From contig NC_087393.1 of assembly GCF_963675165.1 (NCBI RefSeq), positions 1,017,002 to 1,081,001 of the forward strand: DNA of 64,000 nt, written 5' to 3'. Numbering within the stretch: the stretch's first letter is position 1; each line of letters begins with the position of its first letter. The notes beneath the pieces were generated by a model. It did no database searches, was not told the DNA's origin, and saw only the letters and a program-made list of their open reading frames with translations. Positions 34,964-47,438 of this stretch are shown one piece after another. This DNA comes from Halichondria panicea. Its lineage: Eukaryota > Porifera > Demospongiae > Suberitida > Halichondriidae. The translations under genes and the position numbers were made by a program.

Positions 34964-37626
34964 TTAAACATTGTTAGTTTTTAAACTCCTCACAGTGTTC
35001 GCGATATGGTTTTGGTTGTCCTCACCTCGACTTTTTTCATTGCTCTTCTCTGCAACACTTGAGGAATGATAAGTTTTTGTTTCATGAGGGCTAAAATGAA
35101 TACCAGCAACATCAACACCAACTTCATTAGTTCCTTCCATCTCCTTCGCTTGAACTTCTTCTCCCACTCCATAATTTGTGTACAAGGTTTGACCAGCAGC
35201 ACGAGGGTGAATACTATTAGTAGCAGCCTCTGCAGGTGTTCCTTGCGTGTTATTGTCAGGATGTGCGAAAGTTCCCTGTGTGACACTAGGCATATGATGT
35301 GGCTTTAATTTGACTTGTTCATGATCGACTGACGACGAGTTACTTTTGTTGTCACTCGTATTGTCCGAGCATTCTGACCCTAAGACTGGAGTGGAGACCT
35401 CCACAAAATCTCTGTAAAAGAAGGGGATGAAAACAGATAATACATAAACGGCTGTGCCATAAAATATTTCTTACCTGTTACTAGCATCGACATCAGGCCC
35501 TGCAGGCGTGTTAATAGCTTCGAATTCAACATCAGGACCTACAGATCTTCCTTGCGTGTCACTAACTTCAACATCAGGCCCTGCAGGTGTTCCTTTCGTA
35601 TCACTAGCTCCTTGCATATGACTTGGTTTTAGTTTGTCTTGTTCCTGATCGACTGACGACGAGTTACTTTTGTTGTCACTCACATTGTCCGAGCGTTCTG
35701 ACCCTAAGACTGGAGTGGAGGCCTCTAGCAGAGCAAAATTTCTGATGGGGGGAGGGGAGTCTGTTACTGATTGAATACATGCATGGGCACTCTAAAAGTT
35801 AGCTTGCATTGTCAACACTTTAACTTACCTTCGAGAAGGGCTGCTCTTTCTTCTCACAGCGTTGCAGAAACACTTGTATTTCACGACAACACTATACAAA
35901 AGAAGGTAAACAAAATAATGTATTCAATTAATGAACTCACCAAAATAATTATTATTATAGCTGTAATGATGAGAAGAATGCACACAACAGAAAATAATAT
36001 AGACAAAGTCAATGAAACTGAGGACGGCAATGAGGTCGGCAATGTGGTCGGCAATGAGGTCGGCAATGAGGACGGCAATGTGGTCGGCACTGAGGACGGC
36101 AATGTGGTCGGCAATGAGGACGGCAATGAGGTCGGCAATATGGTCGGCAATGAGGTCGGCAATGTGGTCGGCAATGAGGACGGCAATGTGGTCAGCAATG
36201 AGGTCGGCAATGTGGTTGGCAATTCGTTGGCACATGAGCAGCTGTCTTCCTTATCCCCTAAGGTAATTCGTAACAATTGTGGGGTCCCGAACATGTTGAC
36301 TGTTCTGTGTCCACACAAACTGGTGATATTTGTAATATGGACTTGATTCGTCTCATGATTGAAGTACGCTCCACTAGTTTTCCTGGCATCAAATGATGGC
36401 CTCAGGCAATTGTCCCCCTCAGTAGTGCATTCTGACAAGTTGGTTTTCGTGTGGTTTTCGGTTGTTAAAGGAACACTAACTAACCGTCCATTTTCAGTAA
36501 ACGCCCAAAACACAAAAGAATCTTCAGATCCTAGACAAGCTGCATATGCAATATCATCAGGGAGTTCACCAACTAAAGGTTGTTGAGTGGTGTTGCCAAA
36601 CATAATTTGTCTCTTATTTTCAACGCGGACATATTGGTTCAACCCAGGACAGGGATAGCGAGAGTAGGTGTGGTGTGTGGAGAAGTGAGAATTAGCCACG
36701 ACTGTCCAGCTGTCATCGTTCTGAGTACAGTAGATAGAGACTTCGTTCCCAGTGACATCTATTTGATTAGTTCGTGTGCAATTGTTTATATTTATTAAGA
36801 ATCCAGGTTCGAGCGATGAAGACGCCTCGGATTCAGCTACTAGCAGCTCATCATTTTCGGTGAAGAATATACGATTGCTTGCGTGTACAGCTTCGGACAA
36901 AGTTCTAGAGTTATGTAGTACAAATCTTTCAGAGCATCGTAAAGTCATCCGTGACAAACTGAACTCGAAAATAAACAGCGATCCATTGGTATCAGATGAT
37001 AACTCAACACACACGATCACAATAAGATTGTGCTCAGAATTCAAAAATGCTTTTACCGGATGACAATTTTCCGTGACTGGATGAAAGATGTCGTGAGGGA
37101 GTTCACTAACCCGATAAGTAACCATGACAAACCCTCCTTGTGACGGGACAAAAACGATTACTTCCGACTCCATTTCAATTAGTAGGACATCACATAATTC
37201 GTAGTTCTCGCCGCACTGGGTTGGCAAAAAGCGATCAGAAATTTCAAGTGTGAAGTTATTGGGCTCGGAGGTTGAGAGGTATAGTAGAGTCCCTGTGTCT
37301 GTTGAGGTAGCTGCCACAAGATATTGTCTCCTGCAGATTCCTGGGAAGAGGGGTAGACAAGGTGTAGTACGTGTATCGTAAACATCTTGCGGTTTTAATT
37401 AATACACAGAACTGAAGCACCTGTTTTACATGATGACATAATGTGGTTTAATGTATTATACATGTACTGAATTTATATGTATTGTAGTCTACATGATGAT
37501 CTAGAATAGATTCATTGGTTTACCATTGTGGGGCAGGGGATTGGTAGATTCCCCAAGGGCAACAGTACTAGTGGTAGTTAGGAGGAGTCCCACCAACACT
37601 GGGAATGTTATTGCAGCCCTAGCCAT
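34964..37626 (-). CDS. Family-P receptor m1-B (5 exons), frame break at the TM end
   Basis: Exons 37626-37524 (signal peptide), 37340-35941, 35891-35829, 35741-35475 and 35411-34964. The ectodomain matches m1-A (CLG, CSCANE), followed by a stalk of about 16 Leu-Pro-Ser/Thr-Ser/Thr repeats encoded by a 12-bp array (36015-36225), then the helix. Exon lengths sum to 2281 nt, one more than a multiple of three. The helix exon ends in phase 0 instead of phase 2, and the downstream exons only read like m1-A in phase 2. As given, the tail would stop soon after the helix. The last two exons are a tandem duplicate of one tail exon (both STPVLGSE..SDN.SDNKSNSSSVD). Could be a real defect or a sequencing slip in the ATAATAATAATTATT run. 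Confidence 0.7.
36012..36228 (-). repeat. 12-bp coding array: mucin-like stalk of m1-B
   Basis: Plus-strand units 'ggcaatgaggtc' and 'ggcaatgtggtc' with variants encode LPTS, LPTT and LPSS tetrapeptides on the minus strand, between ectodomain and helix. All units keep frame. Ser/Thr/Pro density suggests an O-glycosylated spacer. Long open frames on both other strands are by-products of the repeat. Confidence 0.85.
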
Positions 37627-37891
37627 CACAAGCAGCTTTCTCAGAATTTCCTAAAGGCACTTAAAATGGCCTAGCTATAATTTATAGTTCAAAGTGCGGA
37701 TCAGCTACTCACAGGATGTCGATTCTCTTGATCTCATATATTAGGAATGCTCATTAGTTGAGCACAACACACACTCAACAAACACAACACACTAGCGCTA
37801 GGGCCTACTGGTCCAATTGTTCTGTTACAGTTGTTGCAAGCAGCACACATGAATAGTGCATAAGTTTAGGGTGAACGTTTAGCTTGCAAGT
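37627..37891. other. Short intergenic region m1-B to m2-B
   Basis: Equivalent to 20224-20505 and 58484-58746. No coding sequence and no strict kappaB site. Confidence 0.35.
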
Positions 37892-40227
37892 TCAGTAATC
37901 CTTCAGCAATGGCATGTTATCATCTTTGCCGAGACTTGAGTGGCTGCTTTCAGATTCAGAGCGATTCTCCCACTTCCCTTGATCATTATCAGTAACGCCC
38001 AGCTGCAGTTTGGGCATTTCCAACCACTCTCCATGATCTGGATTTCTTTTTATGTAGTTAGTTGCTGCATTTGTCCCCTTGGTGATTAGTCCGAGAGAGG
38101 ATGGAGCTGGTAAGATGTCCCCCATCTGATGGACTTCCCTCATTGTGTGTGAGTCACTGTCTGCGTTCCCAACTTGCTCCTGTGTTGCGGTTGTGTTAGT
38201 AGCCACAATCGGGGATGTGTTTGTTGGATTATCGTTGTTTACTTGCACTTGCACACTCGGTCTATTTAACAGCAGGGGGTGGACGACCTTGACACTGTGG
38301 GTGTGTATGTGTGTGTATGTGAGTTCAATAGTGCAAAATTTAATAGTATGAATATTGATTTTATCAGGAGTTTCATGGCATTCATGCTCTCCTGATTTTT
38401 TTATACAGTGCAAATGAGATTCTAAGAATACTTCCTACCTTTACAAAAATGCAAACGATTTTGTACCTTGCAAGTGTTTGTTGACTGCTGTGAGAAGTTG
38501 CTATAACGACCACCTCTGTAAAAAGTTCACATACGTAAAGCTAGGGAATGAGCACTGATTATTGATTATTGCCTAGTACCCAATCATGCAGTTTGTGGTT
38601 TGTGGTTGCTAGCCGGTAACTCACTTCCACTTTCACTACATGTATCTGTTTGTTCTGTTGGGCTGAAGAAAGAGGAAAAAAGAAATATAGCAACATATTA
38701 TAAATTGCATCAATTAACTCACTAATTCGGCCGTTTCCGCTTGTAACGGATGTGACCAACGATTAAACCAACAACAACAATAACAACAAGAACAACTATT
38801 AATACTGCTGACACGGCTCCAGCTATAGCTCCCGAGAAGTCCTGAGAGTCATCATCAGCAAAAGAGATAACACTTGGAGTTTCGTTGCGAGCTATGAGCA
38901 CGCAGTCCAAGGCAACATTGTTAACAAACTTGAACAGAGCTGGAGTGTAGTGTTGCACTGCAATCACACTAGATAAGTCATTTTCAACATCCAAAATGTG
39001 CAGATTTTTATCAGTTTCACTGTTTTCACGAATCACCAAATATCGATTATTGATGACGTCAATTGACAGACATCCAGGGCTACTACAAGAAGTTTTCAGA
39101 ACTTGTGTATGACTAAAAGTTTCCATATTGATAATGTACACATTTCTTAAATCACTGTAGGCATACATCGTTTGTTTTTTTGCAGCTCCAAAACATACAC
39201 CGTCAGAAAAACCATTTCCAAGTAGATTGGTGTTGCCAACAAGATCGTTAATGCTATATCGCAAGTAGTTTGCAGGCGTGAACACTATCAATTCAATACT
39301 GGTATTAGGACAGACATAAGGCAAGCCATCTGCTTCATTCCAATACTGGAAGTCCCAATCTTCATACTGTATGCTGTAATATACATTCACAAGGTCGCAA
39401 TAGGCCAACAGTCGTGAGTTTCCAATATACTTCAGACTTCGGACATGCGTGCAGTTGTATCCAACGTTGCCATACTCATCCCCTCCAAATGCAACTATGT
39501 CGAATACATACATTGAGTTTCCAACAGAAAAAAATATCATTTTAATGACAAGTCCTTCATTGACATAGATTGGATTAGACAGTGTTGTTTGCATGTCCTT
39601 ATCAGGAGTGTGAAATTTCGCAATAGGAGCAGAAGAAAGAGTAGTTTCTTGCAGTACAGTCTTGTTTAGGAAGATTCTATGCAGCGAGATGTAGTTTCGT
39701 GTTGTATCTGCACATACTAGATAGTAATCATAGGCAATTTCGAATGCTTTGATTGGGTTGCAGCTGTACTGTTCTTGACCTGATCTTGTGCTCAACAAAT
39801 ATTCCTTTCCAAGCTTTACGGATAGCCCTGTTTGCACGACCTCCTTTATCAGCAGGCCATCTTCGAGCGGTACAAAAATTAGGTATTGAATAAATGTATT
39901 GTGTTGAGTTGTCAAAATTAGTGGATCCTTGCAGCGAAAAAAATTGTCTCCACATGCGCTAGAGAATTGTCCCTGCAAAGTTGCTTGCAGGTGACTTTGA
40001 GCTTCGGACGAAGTGTACGGGAGATTTTTATCGAAGATTAAGGAGAGACCAACGCCACCAGTTTCCTGTGATACTGCAAAAAGAAAGTCCTGGCTGCAAA
40101 CTGGGACATCCCCTGTATTGACAAAAGACAAGTGAATATCGGTACACCGTAGCCAGTAAGAAAAATCTTTACCTTTGGCCTGAAAGTTAGTGGCCACAAT
40201 AAGGAGTAGTATTGTGAAGATAGCCAT
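37892..40227 (-). CDS. Family-P receptor m2-B (5 exons, 644 aa)
   Basis: Exons 40227-40173, 40112-38723, 38662-38625, 38515-38467 and 38294-37892 sum to 1935 nt, in frame. Nearly identical to m2-A: same signal peptide, CFG motif, helix followed by RYKRKR, and the DNMPLLKDY C-terminus. The third exon is 38 nt rather than 29 because it uses a different donor (GTGAGT at 38624) in a slightly longer sequence; the phase is preserved and three residues are gained. One residue is lost in the last exon (KDD versus KADD). The 60-bp first intron differs in length from A. It is divergent from p-B. Confidence 0.85.
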
Positions 40228-40496
40228 GACATTGTCTAAGTACAGCCTGTTAATGGGACAGTCACATTAGATAAATGTCACTGTCACAGGCTCTGAGCTC
40301 ATGCAATTAATTAATAGTGAGGTTGAAACTCTGTACACAGCAGTATGAATACAGAGTATGAATACAGTCATCTGTGTGGGTCGTTTTGGGGGCTCCCCAG
40401 GGAAAGCCCCAAACCACTACATTCAGTTATAAGTACACAGCATTTGTGTATTTTCAGTTGCGGTTACATTCCAAGTGCCACAGCTCAGTACCAGGA
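40228..40496. promoter_or_regulatory. Bidirectional promoter m2-B / p-B with kappaB-like palindrome
   Basis: 269 bp between start codons. GGGGGCTCCCC at 40388-40398 is unchanged from block A, although the adjoining GC-rich arm differs by one base. Small insertions relative to A surround it. Confidence 0.5.
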
Positions 40497-42716
40497 ATGG
40501 TGAAGGGGTGTATGCTGACTGCTGGAGATGCTCTGAGCTTTATATTGTTCTTCTCTGCACTGCTGGTAAGATATTTTGGAATAATTAATCTCATCCAACG
40601 GTTTCTATATAATAATTATTATAGCCTTGACACCCAGGAGCTCAGCAATTTTCTGACCTCTAAAAGTAGCGACAGCTGCGTTGACAATTATTTTTTACTG
40701 TCGCGTTCTAAATGTATCCACTCCCTCGATTGTAGCCCACTGGAAAAAAATCAGTGTTTTTAAGCGGCCTGAAATGGAGGCAAGTAGACTCTGTAAAGTT
40801 ACCTCCAATTAGATGCGACCCTCTAAATATGCGACACCAGGACTTCAATATAATTTTTCAACCTCCAAAAGATGCGACCTCTGGCTTTGTAATTATTAAA
40901 AAGTATTGCTTTAAATCGAGATATTATGGTACCAGTAAATAATTATAATTATGGCCTTTACTTATTATGATCATGCATACCCTGCAAAGCAACTATATAG
41001 CTATGCATATAAGAGAAATAGGCCTACCCAAAATTAATAATACATTGTTTTTTATCCCCCAGGGACTCATGGATTGGCATCAACGGACAATGCAACATTC
41101 TCACTAGAAGTCAATTCAGATATAGTTCTGTTTTCGATTCAAAACACTTCTCATGGCATTAGCATTGCAGTCACTCCTCTGTGCCCCAATCAAGATGACT
41201 GTTTTGCCCCCCAATCTCTACTAATAGACGGTATTTTCTTGCCTGAAGAATGCACGAATGTCCCCTGTAACGAGCACCAACTTGTCATCACCAAGGTGTT
41301 GGATAATAATTCTACAATCCAATATGTAATAGGAGTACCTACCGTTCAATCTTTGCTGCTGCTACGGTTCCATTATCATGTCCAATCACATATATTTGAG
41401 CTGGTCGAGAAAGCTACTGTAAATCGAGGAATTGTTCAATACAACTGTAATCCAACGGCAATTGTGTCTTTAAAGGAGGTGTACTATACGCTATGCGTGA
41501 ATAATTCCAATGATCGACTAATTGTTCTTGTTATAGATAATCTTGAAAGATTCAGTGATGTTACCTTCAATTTGATCGGGACGTCGGTTGATGTGAACCT
41601 CCTCCCAATAATGGACATCTCAGTGGTAACCAGACAATCGAAATTGTATATCTTGTTTGTTGGAGGATCTGAATTGACTGCTATAGACATTGGAGTGGGT
41701 GACTTTCATTCTCAAAATTTTGCGGATTGTACTGGAACAATTTACAAAATGCGTTTACGCAATACCACGAAAACTGATGAGACAATCCCTTACCTGCTCT
41801 ACTGTAATGAGAACTATGGGTTGATTGAAATTGAGGATGACTTTAACCCACCACTGTCCTATTACTACAATGAGACTGGCTACCCTGTAATTTGCAAAAA
41901 AGAAGACACTATCGTTGCAGAGATTACGATCTTAAATGACGGTGTGAATACTATTCTACGACATGATGGCAAAAACTTTACTTTACCCGGGCAAGCAATT
42001 TCACTTGAAGAGAGCTCATGTTTTGGATTCAAAGATGCTCTATTGTACGTTTACAGCGACCAGGATTTAGGTACGATAATTGTTTACTTGCAAAAACAAA
42101 TTTTAAGGGAACTGCTAATTGTGAAATGTCAGCCATTAATCTGTTCCTCTTCTGTGCTCAACAATCGATACGTCCTGCTGAAACAAAAGTACAGTGATTC
42201 CAACATTACTCTAATATTGTACGACATGCAACAACAAAAGTTTGTGTCTGAAACTTCAATCGAGCATACTACAAGCCTAATACAACTGCTTGAATTACCT
42301 CAACCACAGGAAGCCGATACGAGTGGGTCGATTAGCATTATCATCGGATCAATCATCGGAGGAGGAGGAGGAGGGGCTCTGTTGTCTATAGTAGTGGTTA
42401 TTGCAATCATTGGGTAAGATAATTGTGGAAGTTATTGAATATCAATTTACACTACTTCATATTTTACCACAGGTATTGTTGGAGAAAACGTCAGAGAGAT
42501 GGGCTACTTTGTCCACCAGGATGCCAGGTTGTAGGAAGTGCAACACCATATGTACCTATACTCAGCTCTGATACCGGTACTGCTCCTCCGCGTACACTAG
42601 TTCCAGTCAATGACAATGATGTATCTACCACCCCCATACCCACCACTCCTAATAACACTATAAACGGTTCTCATTTGGTCGGGGGGTTAGGGTTACCGCC
42701 CACCCAAACTAACTGA
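40497..42716 (+). CDS. Family-P receptor p-B (3 exons), 1-nt deletion in signal exon
   Basis: Exons 40497-40565, 41063-42413 and 42473-42716. Ectodomain and helix are about 95 percent like p-A and fully open. The signal exon is 69 nt, not 70: a TTT of block A is TT here. It therefore ends in phase 0 and does not join the phase-1 ectodomain exon in frame; the donor is also weakened (CTG|GTAAGA versus CAG|GTAAGA). No other in-frame start with a signal peptide was seen. The helix region gained a Gly run (GGGGGG). The tail differs from p-A: it lacks the Pro-Glu-Pro array and has YVPI where p-A has YERM. Either a disrupted gene or a base-call error. Confidence 0.65.
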
Positions 42717-43193
42717 TGTTTTTATTTAGTATAATGAATTGTATAAAATTATATATACATCCCCTAATTGAAGATCGAAGTGTGCTATAAATAGATCTAT
42801 GCTTTTATTTTGGTGATCAATACCTATAGCCTCGATTCCAGGCTGATTAAAATCGGCCTTGAATCGAGGCTAATCAATACCATACAATTAGTAAATTGTA
42901 TATACAAATTGTACGCATACATGCATGCTATGTAATAGTATATATACACTGCTGAGAAATCTAACCTATTTAACCTGTTATAGTGTAACTAATATAGGTC
43001 TATGGAGAAATTCTGTTTGTAGCATTAGCATTCAATATTTTAATATACAACACGCACATAATTTCATTATCACAAGCATGCAAGTTGTAATTTAACAACG
43101 TATACTACAGCAATCTTAAATCTAAAAAAGTTGATAAATATCATACAGTCAAAAAGGGTTTATAGGGTGGTTTGTTGCAATGATATACGTGCT
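42717..43193. other. Intergenic between p-B and T-B
   Basis: The two 3' ends converge here. It contains an 'agcctcgattccaggc' repeat with its inverted partner (42827-42872), a motif also at 8710-8840, 29245 and 44420. No gene. Confidence 0.4.
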
Positions 43194-46089
43194 TTAATTT
43201 CCTTGATTATTAGGTATGTTTTGCTGTTGATTATTTTTCTTGAAGCATGTAGTTGTCTTATCGAGAACTATTGGAAATATGGCAGAAAGCATAGCTGGAA
43301 AAAAACCGACAACAAAGACAAGCAAAGAAACTGTGGATGTGTATGGACCCACGTTGACTGTTATCATGTAGAAAAATACACAGTACGATATAATCGCCAT
43401 CCATACGAGTAATACTATTATATTCATCAGTGTATATGTGCAGATACATGTACAAGTGAATGTACTTTCTTGGTCTGGTGGAGAAGTGTTTGGTGGAGTG
43501 CTACTTGAAGTTTCTGATGGTCCAGGAGTGTTAGTACCTTCTAAACTCATATAGCCTCTTAGCTTCGCTACCATCTCCATTAGTAAAGACATCATGATGT
43601 CCTTGTTTATTACTAAGAACATTACTAAGCACACGTTTGTAATAAAAAAAATTGTTGCTGCAAGACCAAGATTAAAACCAGTAGCTACTGGAGCTGCAAC
43701 GAGCCCCAAGAAGATATAAAAGAGGTGGAAAGATAGTAGGTTACCGGTTAGCTCAACAATAACGATGGCTGCTACATACAACTTGGTGTTCTTTAAGGTA
43801 TCTCGCCATCCAGTGTAAGATTGAGACTTTTGTAAGGATTTGAGAGTGCAACAAAGAGTGATGAACAATACAACAGGATTATAACCGAGTACAAATATCG
43901 CAGCAAAAATGTAAAAGTTGCGTATATTTTTTAAGCTTGATGTGACATTCACAGTGATTACTAATGTATGAATGTTATTACTGAATACAATCAAACCAAG
44001 TAGAATAAATGCAGTAAGGAAACCTTTGAAAGATAACATTTTCCACTTACTTAAACCACTTAGTCGAACATATACAAGTTGACCAATTAAAGGAACAACA
44101 ATTGGATTCAGCACTTGCGTCAACATTATAGCAGCAGCCAAGACATATCTCATGATCGCAAAATCTTTAACTTGCCTTAGCGTACAAACATCGTTTACAT
44201 AAATCCTGGGATCAAAGTAATAGATGGGATAACCCTGCTCATTCAAAGCACCAGTGCCATGAGTAAAGAATGACTGCTTGTGGAGGTAGAAGCTCTTTAG
44301 CTGTAGTAAATAAGCAATTGTATAATTATGCATGTACATGCATGTATGTACATGTGCATGCATGTATATATAGTGGTATCCATGCAGCAGGCATGCATGC
44401 ATGTGTGATACTGTAATTATAGCCTCGATTCCAGGCCGCAGCGGCCTGGTATACCTGTATGCGCATGCGCGTACATTATTCCAAAAAGGGGGTAATCCGT
44501 GTATATATTTGTGGATACTGTCAAAATAATAAACACGTATAATTATGTACTATTTGTATTCTGAAGTTGTATAGTCTGTTACATATAAAAGTATTGTCCA
44601 AAGAGACCGTCTGAGTTGTATCACCCTTACTAATTAACAACACCTTACACCGTATACTATATAATTAGGCTATACATGCAGGAAAGGCATGATGTGTTCC
44701 TGTGGGTCCCCTGATGAGGCTGTGGTAATATGAACCAGGCGAGTCTTCTGCTACCAAATCTTCGACAAGAAGTCATTGCATATATGCTATTTAGAAGCTA
44801 CAGGGTAATGATCATTCCTGAAAGCTTAATTTTAACTCGACATTTGGGAATCTATTCACTCAAGATCTAACCACTATTCCTAGCTGGCAGCTCTAGCTGT
44901 CTGGGAGGCCTTCTTGACTACCTCTTTGGATAAACAGAGCTAGAAGAAGCAACACTGCTGCAGCAAATTAGTTAGTGTGTCTGAATCTGCCATTGTGGTC
45001 TGGTCATAAACATTAATTTTACCACTATATTACATATTATATATTACGTATTCTTCCTTTTCGTAACTTTGTCCGTTTTTTTACAATTTGTAGTTGCTGT
45101 CAATTATTTTGCGCATGTGCATGCAGAGTATACTAGGCCGCCATTCTCCTCGCAGCCTGAATCAAGGCTATAATGTGTATAATCATATGAATTTGTATAT
45201 AGTTTATAAAGAATTACAGAATGGCTCAGTGGACGAAGTGGGCGCCAGGTATTCTGAGAAGAATATGCATGAAGTCAAGCATATCAATGGGGTACACAAA
45301 TGCTAAGCCAAATATTCCAGACACCATGGCTGTCATAATTATGGGGATCTCCCGGGGACAGTCCCAACATCTCTTAATTATATAATTATAGGAATTATTA
45401 TAGTTACACTGCATGTATGCCGTATATTAATAGCCTCATTCCCGAGCTAATAAGGAAAGAAAACTGAATCAGCCTGGGAATTAGGCTACTGTTAGCAGAC
45501 CATGAATGGTACTTACATTAACTGTGATACTTTCCAGCATCACGAGAATTGGAGATGGATGCCTACAAATGTATAGCAGGTCATTGCTTTCCTTCTGTGC
45601 AGTCAATGTCAACGACTCATTCACATGTACATCATCACAAACAGGGTCCAGAATGAGATGGGCTTCAGGCAAATGTACTTGGAACATGTACAGAGAGAGA
45701 GTTTGAAGGAGATCCGGACGGATGAAAAGGTTGATTGGAGAAGCATTCCAAAGAAACTTGAACATATAGCGTTCACTGAAGTCAAGTGTTCCCTTCTTTC
45801 CTAAATGCAGACCGTGGACCCAATTTTCTAGCGCACTGCAAGATGGTAGGCTGCCATTGCTGCTATTGACAGGATTCAATGAGCAGAAGTGGTAGTACAC
45901 ATAAAATGAGATACTGTCCTGATGATTAGTAGGGGAGAATGCTCCATTTAATGTCTCCAGGTTGACTGTTCGGTTAACCACAGACTGTTGGAGGTCATAC
46001 TGAGTCCAAATGCACTTTTCTTCAGTACTGAATGCATCCTGCATTCCAAAACAAAGCATTAGTAGGTGAAGATAAGTAGCTAGGCCCAT
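43194..46089 (-). CDS. Family-T 7TM receptor-like protein T-B (2 exons, 559 aa)
   Basis: Exon 1 (46089-45517, 191 codons) starts at the ATG giving a signal peptide (MGLATYLHLLMLCFG) and encodes a glycosylated ectodomain with the family core (FSPTN, YYHF, SPINLFIRPDLLQ, LDPVCD), ending TVN in phase 0. A 1216-bp intron follows. Exon 2 (44300-43194) encodes 368 residues with seven predicted helices. Five come first, then a Ser/Thr/Pro-rich loop (about 30 residues, GTNTPGPSETSSS), then two more and a short Asn/Gln-rich tail. Two Cys in C-T-C-T-C arrangement precede helix 6. Topology would be N-out, C-in. It is the only intact type-II T gene; T-A is its frameshifted twin. No known receptor family was recognised. 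Confidence 0.8.
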
Positions 46090-46486
46090 AGCTAGCTGTA
46101 CAAGTGACTGAGTACAAACGTGTTTGTGTTCTAACACTTGCACGCATGGGGCTGCATGGCATGCATAATCGGGAGCGCCGCCCTCTACCTTTGCCCGCGA
46201 CTAGCTCTGAGACACGCAAACATAATAGTCTCATGAATTAGCCGCCCTTCCTCAGGGAGAAAAAGGTTACACAAAAGAAAAGTGACAGTGTATACATGTA
46301 GAGATATTCAAATGTGGGAGAGCAGATAAGTTGGGAATTAACACGTAGGCACTTGGGCTTACGCATGCTCTGATGTCATCATTATATTATATACATGTAC
46401 ATGATTTTTATCATTTAGTACTCAGTAATTTATGTACTCAGTAACTGAGTAGTTTTGCTCATTTGCCAAAAAAAATGCAGTAATTA
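46090..46486 (-). other. T-B upstream flank
   Basis: Duplicate of 30797-31199. No gene; the promoter is presumably here. Confidence 0.35.
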
Positions 46487-46629
46487 CCGTATAGCGGGTA
46501 TATTTCGAGGGTATAAATGTTTGCGGATGTGCCTTTAGAAAGGTTTTCGCGGTTATAAATTTTCGCGGTTCATGCCTAATCCGCGAAAACCACGAACATT
46601 TATACCCTCGAAATATACCCTCTATACGG
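46487..46629. mobile_element. Short TA-flanked MITE (143 bp), copy 2
   Basis: Same element and position as 31200-31326, with an internal 16-bp difference around a repeated 'tttcgcggtt'. TA flanks at 46485-46486 and 46630-46631. Confidence 0.75.
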
Positions 46630-46928
46630 TACATGCACATGCACGTATTACTTATATACATGTACTTTAACAAAATGCTTGGCAGTTATAATTGAATTGC
46701 AACTGCACAACGTAACGGTGACAAGAGTCATGCATGTTTGGTCGGTCTGAGGTTAAAATTTGAGTTCTTGAGTTTTCTGTGACTCTCATTGGTGCATGTA
46801 TTAATTGTTGTAGCTGGTATATTATTCAGCAGTCATACTAGTGAACAGCATTTTTGTAGGTTTAATTTGAGTTTAGAAATGAAGTGTTGAAGTTATATCT
46901 CTTATAACAACATAAATTATACATGCAT

Positions 46929-47332
46929 TGTTGGTATGTGTACTGGCGTGATTGTTCATGATTTATCCTAGCTGTTCTATCCTGTTTTATCCTGATGTAC
47001 TATTTATCCTGTGTCATACCATACATTAAAATTTTACGCTGTTGTGTAATTCACAGTTTTTCTTTTGGTTGTTTATTCACACATTGATCATGCATCCTTC
47101 GTTTCTGGATCATTCTAGAATTATTCTCGATCGCCCCCCTGGGACCTGACTCTTATAAATAGTTGTCTATCCATTACCTTTTTTTAGTTGGTTTTTGAGT
47201 TGCTGTCTTTGTATAGTTTGCTGGTACTATTCCCTTATTGTGAATTTACTATATGAAAGAAAAATGTTTATTGGCAGTCAATCTCAACAATAGTAATAGT
47301 TTAATCTGTATGGTTGCAAGAAGAATCCAACA
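46929..47332 (+). repeat. 5' LTR of the BEL/Pao element
   Basis: 404 bp, TGTTGG...CCAACA. Compared with the 3' LTR it has about 15 bp more, in small indels. Four bases downstream the sequence TGGTCCTTCGAACC (47336) begins with TGG as a primer-binding site would; the tRNA is not identified. Confidence 0.9.
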
Positions 47333-47438
47333 TTTATGGTCCTTCGAACCGGATACGCAGAGAATCAAGCTGTTTATCACTGGTTCTTCGTTGCAATCTT
47401 CTCTATTGACTTCGACGACTCGACCAGCTGCAATCCAC

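Noticed and set aside
36012-36266. Long plus-strand frames over the stalk arrays (also 56799-57191)
   Set aside because: Low-complexity by-products of the 12-bp coding repeat of m1-B and m1-C.
43194-46089. Assignment of T genes to rhodopsin, adhesion or other GPCR classes
   Set aside because: No DRY, NPxxY, GPS or cysteine-pair signature could be seen; only the helix count and topology agree.
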